From Rhodospirillaceae bacterium (lineage in GTDB: Bacteria; Pseudomonadota; Alphaproteobacteria; Rhodospirillales; Rhodospirillaceae): a stretch of 64,000 nt of DNA. A model generated the notes under the pieces. It was not told where the DNA came from, ran no database searches, and was given only the letters and a program-made list of their open reading frames with translations. Of this stretch, positions 28,252 through 37,469 are shown one piece after another; the stretch's first letter is position 1, and every line of letters starts with the position of its first letter. A program made the translations under genes and the position numbers. The stretch lies in the NCBI GenBank assembly GCA_018666155.1, contig JABJAH010000020.1, positions 62,001 through 126,000 on the forward strand. The letters are read 5' to 3'.

Positions 28252-29040
28252 ATGACGAAGTCTATCGCCACGCTCGTTTTAACTTTGCTGTTTTGGGTGC
28301 CACTGGCGCTCGCCTCAGGTGGCGGAGTCCTGGTGCTCGGGGGCACAGGGCAGTTGGGTTCCGAGATCGTCAAAGATCTGGTCGAAGCTGGAGAAGACGT
28401 GACCGTTCTCGCCCGGCCAACATCTAATAGGGCCAGGTTGAACGGCCTCGATGTGACGTATGTGATTGGCGACATACTGGTGGACGCAGATATGGAACGT
28501 ATCTTCATATCCACGGCCTACCGGGTGGTGATCGACGCGTCGAGTCAGGCCTTTGGGGGCGATCAAAAATTTTATGAACAGAGCCAGGCGCTCATTTCAA
28601 AATGGGCGGCCGAGAGCAATGTCGGCCAGGTTATTCTCCATGGCGCAATCGGGGCTGCGGATAGTGGCAAACTGATTTACATCGAGAAAACGCACCCAGT
28701 TCAGCAAACTTCCATTGCCTCAAAAACTATAGCTGAGGCGACTCTAACCAGTAGCGGCGTGCCCTATACCATCATCCGCCACATGACGTTGCTGCCCTTG
28801 GAAACAAAAGAGTCTGGCAATGCGCGGCTGTCAAAAGACCTCACAGCCGTTGGTGCCATGACCCGTGACGGCCTCGCACGTTTGACTTTGGAATGCTTGG
28901 ACAACAATGACTGTCTCAACGTCATTTATCATGCGATCGACGATGACGTTGCGCTATCGGAACGCACGGTCGCTAACTGGGAAGCGGTGATTAAGCCTGA
29001 GTATATGGTTGATCGAGCTAACCTCAACATCGTCGAGTAA
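28252..29040 (+). CDS. Exported NmrA-like NAD(P)-binding protein
   Basis: 262 residues. A clear signal peptide (MTKSIATLVLTLLFWVPLALA) is followed almost at once by a Rossmann loop VLVLGGTGQLGSEI, and the protein then follows the atypical SDR / NmrA pattern (VTVLARPTSNRARLNGLDV, VIGDILVD). It lacks an obvious catalytic Tyr-x3-Lys in the canonical place. Export of a nucleotide-binding fold is unusual, since the periplasm holds little free NAD(P)H. A distant paralogue with a membrane anchor lies at 61.6 kb. It is convergent with the ATP synthase operon across a shared terminator. Confidence 0.8.
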   Translation: MTKSIATLVLTLLFWVPLALASGGGVLVLGGTGQLGSEIVKDLVEAGEDVTVLARPTSNRARLNGLDVTYVIGDILVDADMERIFISTAYRVVIDASSQAFGGDQKFYEQSQALISKWAAESNVGQVILHGAIGAADSGKLIYIEKTHPVQQTSIASKTIAEATLTSSGVPYTIIRHMTLLPLETKESGNARLSKDLTAVGAMTRDGLARLTLECLDNNDCLNVIYHAIDDDVALSERTVANWEAVIKPEYMVDRANLNIVE

Positions 29041-29050
29041 GCAGAGCATG

Positions 29051-29082
29051 AAAAAAGCCCCGGCGATTGACCGGGGCCTTTT
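29051..29082. terminator. Bidirectional rho-independent terminator
   Basis: A stem GCCCCGG / CCGGGGC with a 7-base loop is flanked by six A on the left and four T on the right. It lies between the stops of the NmrA-like gene (+) and atpF (-). On the minus strand the stem is followed by six T, so it is strongest for the ATP synthase operon, but it can also end the + transcript. Confidence 0.85.
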
Positions 29083-29104
29083 AGAAATCTGTACGCCGAT
29101 CTAT

Positions 29105-29590
29105 CTAGTTCAGCCGGTTGCCCAAGTCCTTGATGGCGCTATCAACCAGCGCGTCTTGGCGGTCACCACTCATCTGATCTGTGATCAGCTTTTGTGCGGC
29201 AGCAATGGCCACATCAACGGCGGTGTTACGGACGCTGGCAATCGCTTGGGCTTCTGATTGGGCGATGCGATCCAAGGCTTGAGCCTTGCGGCGCTCAACG
29301 GATTTTTCCAAGTCCTGTTCGGCCTGGGCGCGCATGCGGGTGGCTTCTTCTTTGGCTTGAGCAACGATGTGTTCGGCTTCGGAAAGCGCATCCCGTTGTT
29401 TGCGTTGGTATTCGGCCAGAAGGGCTTGAGCTTCTTCGCGCAGTTTCCGAGCTTCTTCTATTTGGCCGCGAATTTTATCGGCACGACCGTCGAGGGCGCT
29501 GGAGACCGCACGCATAATAGGCTTCGCGAGCCAAGCGACCACGATGATAAAGGCGGCGCCGACAACAAAAGAGGGGTCAGTATAAAACAT
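29105..29590 (-). CDS. atpF: ATP synthase Fo subunit b
   Basis: 161 residues, one of two b-type stator subunits. An N-terminal membrane helix (PSFVVGAAFIIVVAWLAKPI) is followed by a long charged helix (AREEAQALLAEYQRKQRDALSEAE, seen in parts) that forms the peripheral stalk. The stop is at 29105, just before the bidirectional terminator, so it ends the operon. Its ATG overlaps the stop of atpF' by 1 bp. Confidence 0.93.
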   Translation of the reverse strand: MFYTDPSFVVGAAFIIVVAWLAKPIMRAVSSALDGRADKIRGQIEEARKLREEAQALLAEYQRKQRDALSEAEHIVAQAKEEATRMRAQAEQDLEKSVERRKAQALDRIAQSEAQAIASVRNTAVDVAIAAAQKLITDQMSGDRQDALVDSAIKDLGNRLN

Positions 29591-30081
29591 CAGCCGTTCC
29601 CCTTCATGGCGGCGCTGACCGCGGCTTCCGCATCGCCACTGTTGACCTCAAGTCCGGCAAGGCGGCTTGCGGCATCTTTAGCGGCGTCAGCGGCAATAGA
29701 GGTAAGGCTGGCCATGGCGTCGTCCCGCGCGGTGGCGATGCGCTGTTCGGCATCGGCGATCTGTACCGTCAGTTCAGCCCCGATGTCTCTGTTGCGCGCC
29801 TCAGCGGCGACTTTTGCGTCACTGGTGACTTTGAACATCAATGTCCGGGCCTGTTCACGGGCATTGGCCATTGCAGCTTCGTAGTCCGCCAGTGCTTGTT
29901 CGGCTTCGCCCTTTAAGCTTTCGGCACGGTCCAGATCGTCCTGCACCACACGCTCGCGCTGTTCCAGGATGTCACCAATCCGCGGAATAGCGAATTTGGA
30001 AATCACCCAATAGAGCACGACAAAGCAAATCAGCAGCCAAAACAGCTGAGACGAAAAGGTCGAAGGGTCGAACTGTGGCAT
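29590..30081 (-). CDS. ATP synthase Fo subunit b' (second b-type subunit)
   Basis: 163 residues, the divergent b' partner typical of alphaproteobacteria and cyanobacteria, forming a b-b' heterodimer. The membrane helix is FWLLICFVVLYWVISKFAIP, followed by an Ala-, Glu- and Asp-rich coiled coil. It carries the b' marker RIGDILEQRERVVQDDLDRA. It is separated from atpE by a 68-bp gap that holds a strong hairpin. Confidence 0.92.
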   Translation of the reverse strand: MPQFDPSTFSSQLFWLLICFVVLYWVISKFAIPRIGDILEQRERVVQDDLDRAESLKGEAEQALADYEAAMANAREQARTLMFKVTSDAKVAAEARNRDIGAELTVQIADAEQRIATARDDAMASLTSIAADAAKDAASRLAGLEVNSGDAEAAVSAAMKGNG

Positions 30082-30110
30082 GACGCCTCGCAGTCAGTAG
30101 AAGTCTTAAA

Positions 30111-30137
30111 TCCCGCCACTTAAAGTAAGTGGCGGGA
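30111..30137. promoter_or_regulatory. Perfect intercistronic hairpin after atpE
   Basis: An 11-bp perfect inverted repeat, TCCCGCCACTT and AAGTGGCGGGA with a 5-base loop, lies in the 68-bp gap between atpE (upstream on the minus strand) and the b' gene. There is no T-run of terminator length on the minus-strand side, so partial termination or protection of the atpE message from 3' decay is more likely than a full stop. Confidence 0.6.
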
Positions 30138-30149
30138 AACGATGTCTGC

Positions 30150-30374
30150 TCAGGTGAACAGAATGATCAGCGCGATAACCAACGCGAACAGCGCGGTCGC
30201 TTCTGAGAGGGCGAAGCCGAGGAACGCATAGGTCCGCAGTTCGTCCTTCAAGGATGGGTTACGTGATGCGGCCGTCATGTAGTTGCCGAATACGATGCCC
30301 ACACCGACGCCGCCACCGATAACGCCGATTGCGGCGAGGCCGGCACCAATCATTTTTGCTGCTTCTAATTCCAT
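30150..30374 (-). CDS. atpE: ATP synthase Fo subunit c (proton-binding ring)
   Basis: 74 residues forming a two-helix hairpin. Helix 1 is glycine-rich (IGAGLAAIGVIGGGVGVGIVFGNY in parts), the polar loop is RNPSLKDELR, and helix 2 carries the ion-binding E58 in GFALSEATALFALVIALI. The pattern around E58 lacks the Gln and Ser/Thr ligands of Na+ types, so proton coupling is expected. Many copies are needed per complex, which suits the adjacent hairpin and ribosome site aaggaagg upstream of the ATG. Confidence 0.96.
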   Translation of the reverse strand: MELEAAKMIGAGLAAIGVIGGGVGVGIVFGNYMTAASRNPSLKDELRTYAFLGFALSEATALFALVIALIILFT

Positions 30375-30438
30375 GGTCTTTGTCCTTCCTTAGGATGATG
30401 TCTTGAGTATTGCGTAGTCAAAGGGTCGCTGGCTGTCC

Positions 30439-31191
30439 TCAGTGAAGATGAACAGCGTCGTTGAGATAAATGGTTGAGAGCAGAGCGAACACGTAGGCCT
30501 GAATCACCGCGACCATGATTTCGAGCATGGTTACCGCGCCGACGGCCAGAAACGGAACAATTCCGAAAATGCCCAGTGAGATAACAAAACCAGCCAGCAC
30601 CTTCAGCAGCACGTGGCCGGCCAGCATATTGGCGAACAGGCGCAAGCTCAGGCTCACTGGGCGGATGAAGTAGGACATGATTTCAATGGGAACCAACACA
30701 ATGGCAACAGGCAACGGCGTTCCAGCCGGGCAGAACAGGCGCAGGTAATGCAGCCCGTGTGTTGCGAATCCGATGATCGTCACTGTGACGAAGATGAACA
30801 CGGCCAAAGCCCCGTTGACGATGATGTGCGAGGTAAAGGTGAAACTATAGGGCAGCAGGCCGAGGACGTTGCCGAACAGAATGAAGACGAACAGGGTGAA
30901 GATGAACGGGAAGTACTTCATGCCTTCCTTGCCGACGTTTTCTTTCACCATGCCGGCAACGAATTCGAACATCATCTCGCCGATGGACTGGATGCGGCTG
31001 GGGACCATGGTCCGCTTGCGGGTCGCGGCCCAGAACAGGCTAAAGGTGCAGAGGACGGCAAGGGTCATAAACAAGGCGGAGTTGGTGTACGAAATATCGT
31101 AACCACCGACATTGAGATCAATCAGAGGCTTGATCTCGAACTGCTCCATCGGGCCGTGGGCCGCTTTGCCGCCGTGCTCTTCGGTCGCCAT
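30439..31191 (-). CDS. atpB: ATP synthase Fo subunit a
   Basis: 250 residues, the stationary channel subunit. The essential arginine is in SLRLFANMLAGHVLLKVL, in the helix that faces the c ring. The C-terminal VIQAYVFALLSTIYLNDAVHLH is the conserved last helix. The N-terminus carries EQFEIKPLIDLNVGGYDIS as in alphaproteobacterial members. It follows atpI with 2 bp spacing. Confidence 0.96.
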   Translation of the reverse strand: MATEEHGGKAAHGPMEQFEIKPLIDLNVGGYDISYTNSALFMTLAVLCTFSLFWAATRKRTMVPSRIQSIGEMMFEFVAGMVKENVGKEGMKYFPFIFTLFVFILFGNVLGLLPYSFTFTSHIIVNGALAVFIFVTVTIIGFATHGLHYLRLFCPAGTPLPVAIVLVPIEIMSYFIRPVSLSLRLFANMLAGHVLLKVLAGFVISLGIFGIVPFLAVGAVTMLEIMVAVIQAYVFALLSTIYLNDAVHLH

Positions 31192-31193
31192 GT

Positions 31194-31598
31194 TTACTCG
31201 TCCGTTCCGCTATCTTCCGTTCGCGCCGGTTTGACGCTCACTGCCTTGTCTTGAGCCAGTTTGTCTCTGGCCTCTTTTTCTCTCATCGCTCGGCCAAAGC
31301 CGACCGCTTCATCTAGGCCCCGGGCTATGCGAAGCACATTCATAATGCCTGCGGCAAAGCCAAGAAACAAAAACACAATCATAAAAAGCGGCGTGGTTCC
31401 GGCCCAGTTATCGATGAAATAGCCCAATCCTGCGCCGACAGCGACGGAGACGACCATTTCTATACCGATGCGGAGACCTTGGCCCAGCCCGCTTTGTGTT
31501 CCGCGCCCGCGTGGGGCTGATTCCGTATCCGTTTTGCCACGAGCGGCTTTAAGGCGGGCATCCAGGTCGTTCAGCGGGTCATCTGGTTCGGGTGCCAT
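31194..31598 (-). CDS. atpI: ATP synthase accessory protein AtpI (Fo subunit I)
   Basis: 134 residues from the ATG at 31598 (MAPEPDDPLNDLDARL). The upstream open frame to 31733 has no support and would add 45 residues. Two membrane segments are visible (IGIEMVVSVAVGAGLGYFID and LFMIVFLFLGFAAGIMNVLR), with a basic C-terminal tail. AtpI helps assemble the c ring and possibly Mg2+ uptake. It is the first gene of the Fo operon; the 250 bp to the smc stop hold its promoter region. Confidence 0.92.
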   Translation of the reverse strand: MAPEPDDPLNDLDARLKAARGKTDTESAPRGRGTQSGLGQGLRIGIEMVVSVAVGAGLGYFIDNWAGTTPLFMIVFLFLGFAAGIMNVLRIARGLDEAVGFGRAMREKEARDKLAQDKAVSVKPARTEDSGTDE

Positions 31599-31848
31599 GA
31601 GGTCCTCAAAGACCAATCGGCGTGTTCCGGAGTCACCGTTTGACTGAACAATTAGGGTTAAAAGTCCCACCCCTTGAGACGATCGAAGCTTGGGCCGGAA
31701 CCGGCCTGTTGCAGCGCAAAATCGGGCGCACAATAGGAACCGCCTGTATCTCTGTCAAGGACGAACGGCCGCTGAATTCTGGGCTTTTTCGGCGGTTCCG
31801 GGCGCTGCCGAGTTCCGCTTGGGAACGATCCTCGTGGCCGGTGTTGAA

Positions 31849-34800
31849 TCAGGCCGTGTCGCGGAACGATTCGGCTTCGTTGAGGTTGACCGAGACCAGC
31901 TTGGAGACACCCCGTTCCGCCATAGTAACACCGAAAAGGCGGTCGACGCGGGCCATGCTCATACGGTGGTGAGTGACCACGATAACCCGGGTGCCAGTGG
32001 CCTTTGTGATCTCGGTAATCAGATTGCAGAATCGGTCAACGTTGGCGTCATCCAACGGCGCGTCGACTTCGTCGAGTACGCAGATGGGCGCTGGATTGAC
32101 CATAAACACCGCAAACAGCAGGGCGATCGCTGTCAGAGCTTGTTCCCCGCCCGAGAGAAGGCTGAGGTTTTGTAGGCGCTTCCCAGGCGGGCTCGCCATA
32201 ATCTCAAGCCCGGCTTCGAGCGGATCATCGGCCTCTGTTAGGGAGAGGTGGGCTCGGCCGCCACCGAATAGGCTTGTGAACAGGGTGCGGAAATGGCCAT
32301 CGACCTCTTTGAAGGACTGTAGGAGGCGCTGACGGCCTTCGCGGTTCAGGCTGGAAATGCCATCGCGAAGACGGGCAATGGCGTTGATCAGATCTTCCCG
32401 TTCCGTATCGAGGGTTTCGATCTGTTCGCCGAGTTCCGTGCTTTCCTGCTCGGCGCGGAGGTTGATCGCCCCCATGTTGTCGCGCTCGCTGATCAGGCGT
32501 TGCAGGCTCTTTTCTGCTTTCTCGAGCGGAGGAGGCTCTTCGCCGTCTTTGAGCCGGGTTTGGGCCCGCACATCTGCCGGGGCACAGCCGACTTTCTCTT
32601 CGATAGCCGCGGCTAATGTCTCAATCGCTTGTTGAGCTTGAGCAACGGCGGCCTCTCGGCGCACCCGTTCCTCGCGGGAGGTTGATGCACTCTGTTCAGC
32701 CTCGCGAAGGGTTTTGTTGGCCTCGCTGAGGACAGCTTCAGCGCGGGTTAGGGCGTCGGCGGCGGTGCGGCGGCCACTTTCAGCGGCTTCCAATTGAACC
32801 ATCAAGGCTTGGCGTTGTTCGGCCAAGGCTTCCGGTTTGCCGGCCAATTCCTCGACCTCTTCAACGGCTGAACCTTGGCGTTCCATTAGGGCTTCGAGTT
32901 GGCGTTCGGCCTCCCCACGACGGGTCGACCAGGATTGCGTGTCTTCCGCTAAGGCAGCGAGCCGCCGTTGGCGTTCTTCCGATGCACGAGTCAGCGCATC
33001 GTATGCCGCCCGTGCTTCCATGAGTTCATTGCGGCGCCCGCCGAGCTGGCGTTGCAATTCGGCCTGACGCTCTCGCTCTGCCGAACCATCGCCCAATTCG
33101 GTTAGTGTATTTTGGGCTTCCCGCTCTTGCGCGCCAGCTTCGTCGCGTTCGCCAATCAAAGTCTTTTGGGTTTCTTCGAGGCTGGCAATACGGCTTTCTA
33201 GCGCAGCGACCGTGCGTTGGCGCTCAGCCAGAGCGGCGCGTGCTATTTCGAGTGATTGCTCGGCCTCACGAACAGTGGCGCGGCGTTGCTTCTCGGTCTC
33301 AGCGGCTTCGGTGACCCGCTCGCGTGCGGCTATGGCTCGAGTTTCCGCAGCTTGCGAAGCAGACCGGCGGGATTCGATTTCGCCGCGGAGTTCTTTCAGT
33401 CGGTTTTTATGCTTCAACCGTTGTGCGGCTGAACTCGGTGCGCCGGACGCACTGACAAAACCATCCCAGCGCCACAAGTCACCATCCTTGGTCACCAACC
33501 GTTGACCCGGCTTCAACGAACTATGCAGAGCCATCCCTGCCTCGTGGCTATCGACGACACCAACCTGAGATAGACGACGGGCTAGTTTGGTCGGTGCCTG
33601 CACGACGGCACCGAGGGGCTGAACGCCTTCAGGCAACATCGGCGGCGGCGCAAATGGTGGAAGGCTTGACCAATGAACCGGTGACGTATCATCGCCGGCC
33701 CCACTCAGATCATCTCCGACCGCGGCACCTAAAGCGGGTTCATACCCCGGCTCAACGGTGACGGCGTCAAGAATAGGTGTCCAAGTCGCGTCAGTTTCGC
33801 GCTCTGCCAATAGGCCTTCCAAAGCGACCACCTCGGCTTGAACCTTGGCTTCTTCGCCACGTAATTCTTGGAGTTGATCGCGAACGGTTTGATCCTCTTC
33901 TTGCGCAGACGCGCGCGCGGTTTCCGCTTCTTCCCACCGGCTGCGCGCCAAGGCCATCGCCTCTTCACTTTGCGTTGCCGTTGTTTCTTCGGCCTGAAGA
34001 TCGAGCGCTGGCTGGGCCTGAATACGGGTTGCGTCTAGCTGTTCGTCGACTTCTTCCAAGCGCCTCAGGGCCCGTCCGCCACGAAGCTTGGCTTCTTCAA
34101 CCTTTTGCCGAGCTGTTGCACGGGATGAATCGGCGCCGGCCAACGCGGCTGCTAGGCGGGCGATCTCACCTTCAAGTTCTTCAACGGATTGGGCTGATGA
34201 CTTGAGCGTGGTGCGAGCATGCTCGAGGGAGTCGGCTTGACTGGCCTGCGCTTCTTCGAGGTCGGATCGTTCACTATCGAGCCGTTCGAGCGCGCCTTTG
34301 GCATCGGCAATGCGCTCTTTCTCACGCGCCATATCGTCCTGGAGTTGGGCAAGACGAGTTTCTGCGGCCTCTTGAGCTGCGGCGAGGCGCTGCTCTTCTT
34401 CGTCCAATTGCTCGCGCGCCAGATTGAGCCGTTGAACCTTTGCGGCTTCGGTCGCTTCAGACTGACGGAGCGGTGGTACGGCTTCGGCTGCATTCGCTTG
34501 TGCCGTTGTGGCTTCGGCAACGATGCCAGCTTTAGCGGCGACGTCCTGTTCCGCTCGCGCAAGCGCTTCGCCAGCGTTGTTCAGTTCTGCTTCCGCCGCA
34601 GTCTGGCGAATGGTTAAGACCATCGCGTCTGCGGCGCGGATCGAATCTGAAATGGTGCGGTAGCGGGCCGCTTGTCGTGCCTGTTTCTTGAGACTTTGCA
34701 ATTGCACATCAAGCGCTTGGATTACGTCATCGAGACGCTCGAGATTTGTTTCGGCGGCTTTGAGGCGAAGCTCCGCTTCATGGCGACGGCTATGAAGCCC

Positions 34801-35316
34801 CGTAATGTTGGCCGCTTCTTCCAAGAGGTGGCGGCGCTGGCCCGGCTTGGCACTGATGATCGCGCCAATGCGGCCCTGGCTCACCAAGGCGGTGGAGCGC
34901 GCACCAGAGGCAAGATCGGCGAACAACAGTTGAACGTCTTTGGCACGGACATCACGTCCGTTGACTCGATAAACAGACCCCTTACCGCGCTCAATGCGTC
35001 TGGAAACTTCTAGCTCATCGGTGTCGTTGAACTGGGCCGTAGCGGTGCGCTCCCGGTTGTCCATGAACAAACTGACTTCTGCGATGTTCCGGGCTGGCCG
35101 GTCGCGGGTGCCGCCGAAGATGATTTCGTCCATTTCGCCGCCGCGCATTTGTTTGGCGGAGGTTTCACCCATCACCCAGCGCAACGCTTCAACGAGATTA
35201 GATTTGCCGCAGCCATTGGGCCCAACGACACCCGTCATCCCCTTTTCGATTACGAGGTCTGTGGGGTCGACGAAAGACTTAAAGCCGGTCAGGCGCAGCC
35301 GGGTAAATTCAACCAA
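31849..35316 (-). CDS. smc: Chromosome segregation ATPase SMC
   Basis: 1155 residues, the normal bacterial length. The N-terminal head has Walker A GPNGCGKSNLVEALRWVMGE; two long coiled-coil arms (about residues 165-500 and 640-1000) surround a hinge with GLY-type loops; the C-terminal head has the signature LSGGEQALTAIALLFA and Walker B APICVLDEVDAPLDDANV. It organises and segregates the chromosome with ScpA/ScpB, which are not in this window. dsbA-like gene 35379 is just upstream on the same strand, a conserved pairing. Confidence 0.97.
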   Translation of the reverse strand: MVEFTRLRLTGFKSFVDPTDLVIEKGMTGVVGPNGCGKSNLVEALRWVMGETSAKQMRGGEMDEIIFGGTRDRPARNIAEVSLFMDNRERTATAQFNDTDELEVSRRIERGKGSVYRVNGRDVRAKDVQLLFADLASGARSTALVSQGRIGAIISAKPGQRRHLLEEAANITGLHSRRHEAELRLKAAETNLERLDDVIQALDVQLQSLKKQARQAARYRTISDSIRAADAMVLTIRQTAAEAELNNAGEALARAEQDVAAKAGIVAEATTAQANAAEAVPPLRQSEATEAAKVQRLNLAREQLDEEEQRLAAAQEAAETRLAQLQDDMAREKERIADAKGALERLDSERSDLEEAQASQADSLEHARTTLKSSAQSVEELEGEIARLAAALAGADSSRATARQKVEEAKLRGGRALRRLEEVDEQLDATRIQAQPALDLQAEETTATQSEEAMALARSRWEEAETARASAQEEDQTVRDQLQELRGEEAKVQAEVVALEGLLAERETDATWTPILDAVTVEPGYEPALGAAVGDDLSGAGDDTSPVHWSSLPPFAPPPMLPEGVQPLGAVVQAPTKLARRLSQVGVVDSHEAGMALHSSLKPGQRLVTKDGDLWRWDGFVSASGAPSSAAQRLKHKNRLKELRGEIESRRSASQAAETRAIAARERVTEAAETEKQRRATVREAEQSLEIARAALAERQRTVAALESRIASLEETQKTLIGERDEAGAQEREAQNTLTELGDGSAERERQAELQRQLGGRRNELMEARAAYDALTRASEERQRRLAALAEDTQSWSTRRGEAERQLEALMERQGSAVEEVEELAGKPEALAEQRQALMVQLEAAESGRRTAADALTRAEAVLSEANKTLREAEQSASTSREERVRREAAVAQAQQAIETLAAAIEEKVGCAPADVRAQTRLKDGEEPPPLEKAEKSLQRLISERDNMGAINLRAEQESTELGEQIETLDTEREDLINAIARLRDGISSLNREGRQRLLQSFKEVDGHFRTLFTSLFGGGRAHLSLTEADDPLEAGLEIMASPPGKRLQNLSLLSGGEQALTAIALLFAVFMVNPAPICVLDEVDAPLDDANVDRFCNLITEITKATGTRVIVVTHHRMSMARVDRLFGVTMAERGVSKLVSVNLNEAESFRDTA

Positions 35317-35378
35317 GGATCGGGTCTCCGTAGAAACGTACTGTTACGGGTGGATTAAATGAACGAGAAGGGAGGCGC

Positions 35379-36134
35379 TTAAGAGCCTTTTTCCTCAAGT
35401 TTTTCTTCAATAATTTCGGACATGTAGTCGTAGCCGCGATTGCCCTCAACCTTGACGTCATCAATGAAGAACGTCGGCGTGGATGCAATTTTGTATTGGT
35501 TGGATCCCGCTTCTTGACCTTCGCGAATTGCGGTCATGATGTTCTCGTTCTCAAGGCAGGCGTTGACATCATCTTCGTTGAGGCCGGCCAGCTTGGCATA
35601 GGATGTCAGCGGCTCAATCGGCCGTTCCGACATAACCCAAGTGCCCTGTTGGCGGAACATGACGCTGATCAGGGCCTTGCCGCGATCGCCATCGGCGCAG
35701 CGAGCGAGCATCGCACCAGCCATGGCTAAGCCATCTAGAGGGAAGTCGCGAAACACCAGGCGAACTTTACCGGTGTCGATGTAAGTCTTCTTGAGCTCGG
35801 GCAAGACGGCGTTGTGAAAGGATGCGCAGTGGCTGCAGGTCAACGACGCATACTCGACGATTGTTACCGGAGCTGCCGGGTCGCCATAGATCATTTCGCG
35901 ATAAACTGGGCCAGTGGAGTCGGGTACGGCACGATCGTCCGCTTGGGCCACTTGTTGCGCTTCTTCAGCCGCATCGGTGATGGTATTGGCGGCCGAGTCC
36001 TTCGCACCGCTCATTTCACTTTGAGTGGCTGAAACGTCAGAGTCTTGCGGCTCTTCTTCGGCGCAGGACGCGGTGCCGACCAGCGCGAGCATCAAGGCGG
36101 CGCAGCCAAAAGCGGCGGAAGCAAACGGTTTCAC
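35379..36134 (-). CDS. DsbA-like periplasmic thioredoxin-fold protein
   Basis: 251 residues. The N-terminal signal peptide ends near VGTASC-AEEE; the cysteine could be lipidated but the lipobox is imperfect, so signal peptidase I cleavage is also possible. A low-complexity linker of about 40 residues (Ala, Glu, Asp, Gln, Ser) spaces the domain from the membrane. The thioredoxin domain has the C100-SHC103 redox pair in YASLTCSHCASFH and a cis-Pro in ASTPTFFIDD, as in DsbA/BdbD/Com1. It is a thiol oxidoreductase with a DsbA-type or isomerase role. It normally sits beside dciA (DUF721) and mutY in this class; here a 7.6 kb block lies between. Confidence 0.9.
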   Translation of the reverse strand: MKPFASAAFGCAALMLALVGTASCAEEEPQDSDVSATQSEMSGAKDSAANTITDAAEEAQQVAQADDRAVPDSTGPVYREMIYGDPAAPVTIVEYASLTCSHCASFHNAVLPELKKTYIDTGKVRLVFRDFPLDGLAMAGAMLARCADGDRGKALISVMFRQQGTWVMSERPIEPLTSYAKLAGLNEDDVNACLENENIMTAIREGQEAGSNQYKIASTPTFFIDDVKVEGNRGYDYMSEIIEEKLEEKGS

Positions 36135-36539
36135 AGATAATTCCTCACAATATGTAGTGGGTATAAAGCATCTGACCCACTAGGTGTTGGGTATATTAGG
36201 CGGGCAATCCACTGGTCTGCAAGACCGCGTGGAGCACCTTATTTAGGGAAAAATTCAATGGCTAACAGGGCGTATGAGTCGCTAATGCGGGCCAATCATG
36301 CAAGGGAAATTCGCCAAGTGGCTAAAATATTTGTGAAACGGATAAAAAATAGGAAATTGAATTATGATAAACATCAATGTTAGGGTTATCTTCGAAATAA
36401 ACATTATTTAATGGAATTTTATTCCTGGTTGATTCTGTTTTGCGTGCTCCGGCAGTTTTCGTGGAACTATAAAATTGATCATCTGGAGTTGGTTCCAGCG
36501 CGAATCTGATCAGATAGAGAATAAAGGGAGGGAAGCCAC
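36135..36539. other. AT-rich intergenic region between divergent dsbA-like and DUF1838 genes
   Basis: 405 bp without a supported gene. It must hold promoters for both neighbours. The part from about 36310 to 36450 is visibly AT-rich compared with the flanks, with runs such as ggataaaaaataggaaattg. Short repeats of gggtata occur at about 36157 and 36189. No terminator, tRNA or convincing small ORF was seen. The AT-rich composition may mark the edge of a transferred block. Confidence 0.5.
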
Positions 36540-37469
36540 ATGAAACGTCCGACATCATTTCGGGCTGGGCAATGGGCTGCCGCGGTACTTGGAACCGTTG
36601 GTTTAGTTTTTGCCATAGCAAACGCTGAGGCGCGTACGTTGGATTTATCGGATCCGAATGACGTGATTCTCGTCGAACAGAAACTCAATTGCTCTCTCAC
36701 AGAGGGTGAGCCGGTTGTTTATTGGTGGCAGGGCTCAGCCTACAGCCGCGTTCCCGGCGAAAAAGATCGCCTCCTGTTCAACGTCGAAGGCATGAACATG
36801 CGGGCCTGCAAAAATTTCGAAGATAAAGATCGCGGTCGCGGTTTTCGTTCAGTGTCCCGCGAGGTGCTTTTCTATAAAGATCCCGAGACCAATGAGATTC
36901 TTCGCACTTGGGTCAATCCCTGGACCAGCGAAAAAGTCGAAGTCATGCAGGTCGCCAACGATCCAGTGAACATGCGCGGCCCAATGTACGCCCATGCGGC
37001 GGACGGCACGCCCCGGGAATTTCACGCCACCATAGTTGGCAACAGAGTATTCACCACGGGTGAGGCACCGCTGTTCTATGACAACCCCTTGGCCGGCGAG
37101 TACCAGGATTACGTGGGCAACAAATACCATGCCATGGAAGCTCTCAATTCATACGTCTACAAAGATGATCTGCTTGATGGCGATAAAGCCAAGCTAGAAA
37201 GGTACGTTTTGTCTTGGGCCCGTTTCTCAGAATGGCTTCCGTGGATGAAGATGCGGGGCCGTACCGGCATGATGATCTTCTCCACCGTCGGCGGCCGTGT
37301 GGATAGCTATGACGATTTGCCGGCAAGCCTGAAGGATGAAATCGAAGACAAATACCCGACCTATAAAGTGCCGCCGCCGATTGATGATGACCGGCCAAAC
37401 GTAACCAGTTGGGGATACTTCAAATCACAAATGGAAGAACGTCGCGCCAGCAATGGAGGGATGGAATAA
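36540..37469 (+). CDS. Exported DUF1838 protein, first of a tandem pair
   Basis: 309 residues with an N-terminal signal sequence (AAAVLGTVGLVFAIANAEA). The rest fits the DUF1838 family: LNCSLTEGEPVVYWWQGSAYS, then FRSVSREVLFYKDPETNEI and LRTWVNPWTSEKVEVMQVAN, and a C-terminal WSRFSEWLPWMKM-type block. The function of DUF1838 is unknown. The ATG has ggaggga upstream. The second copy overlaps its stop, so the two are a tandem duplication. No enzyme family is evident, but conserved Trp, Tyr and Pro residues suggest a ligand-binding beta fold. Confidence 0.88.
   Translation: MKRPTSFRAGQWAAAVLGTVGLVFAIANAEARTLDLSDPNDVILVEQKLNCSLTEGEPVVYWWQGSAYSRVPGEKDRLLFNVEGMNMRACKNFEDKDRGRGFRSVSREVLFYKDPETNEILRTWVNPWTSEKVEVMQVANDPVNMRGPMYAHAADGTPREFHATIVGNRVFTTGEAPLFYDNPLAGEYQDYVGNKYHAMEALNSYVYKDDLLDGDKAKLERYVLSWARFSEWLPWMKMRGRTGMMIFSTVGGRVDSYDDLPASLKDEIEDKYPTYKVPPPIDDDRPNVTSWGYFKSQMEERRASNGGME

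Noticed and set aside
29258..29884. Open frame of 208 codons on the plus strand
   Set aside because: Antisense to the two b-type ATP synthase subunits, which are clearly the real genes.
30613..31254. Open frame of 213 codons on the plus strand, rich in Glu, Gln and His
   Set aside because: It mirrors atpB and the start of atpI; its odd composition is what reverse reading of a membrane protein gives.
29105..31598. ATP synthase operon missing its F1 half
   Set aside because: Separate Fo (atpIBEF'F) and F1 operons are normal in alphaproteobacteria, so it is not an anomaly.
36135..36539. Hidden small gene or RNA in the 405-bp AT-rich gap
   Set aside because: I found no frame with a start, ribosome site and coding-like pattern, and no terminator hairpin that would mark a small RNA.
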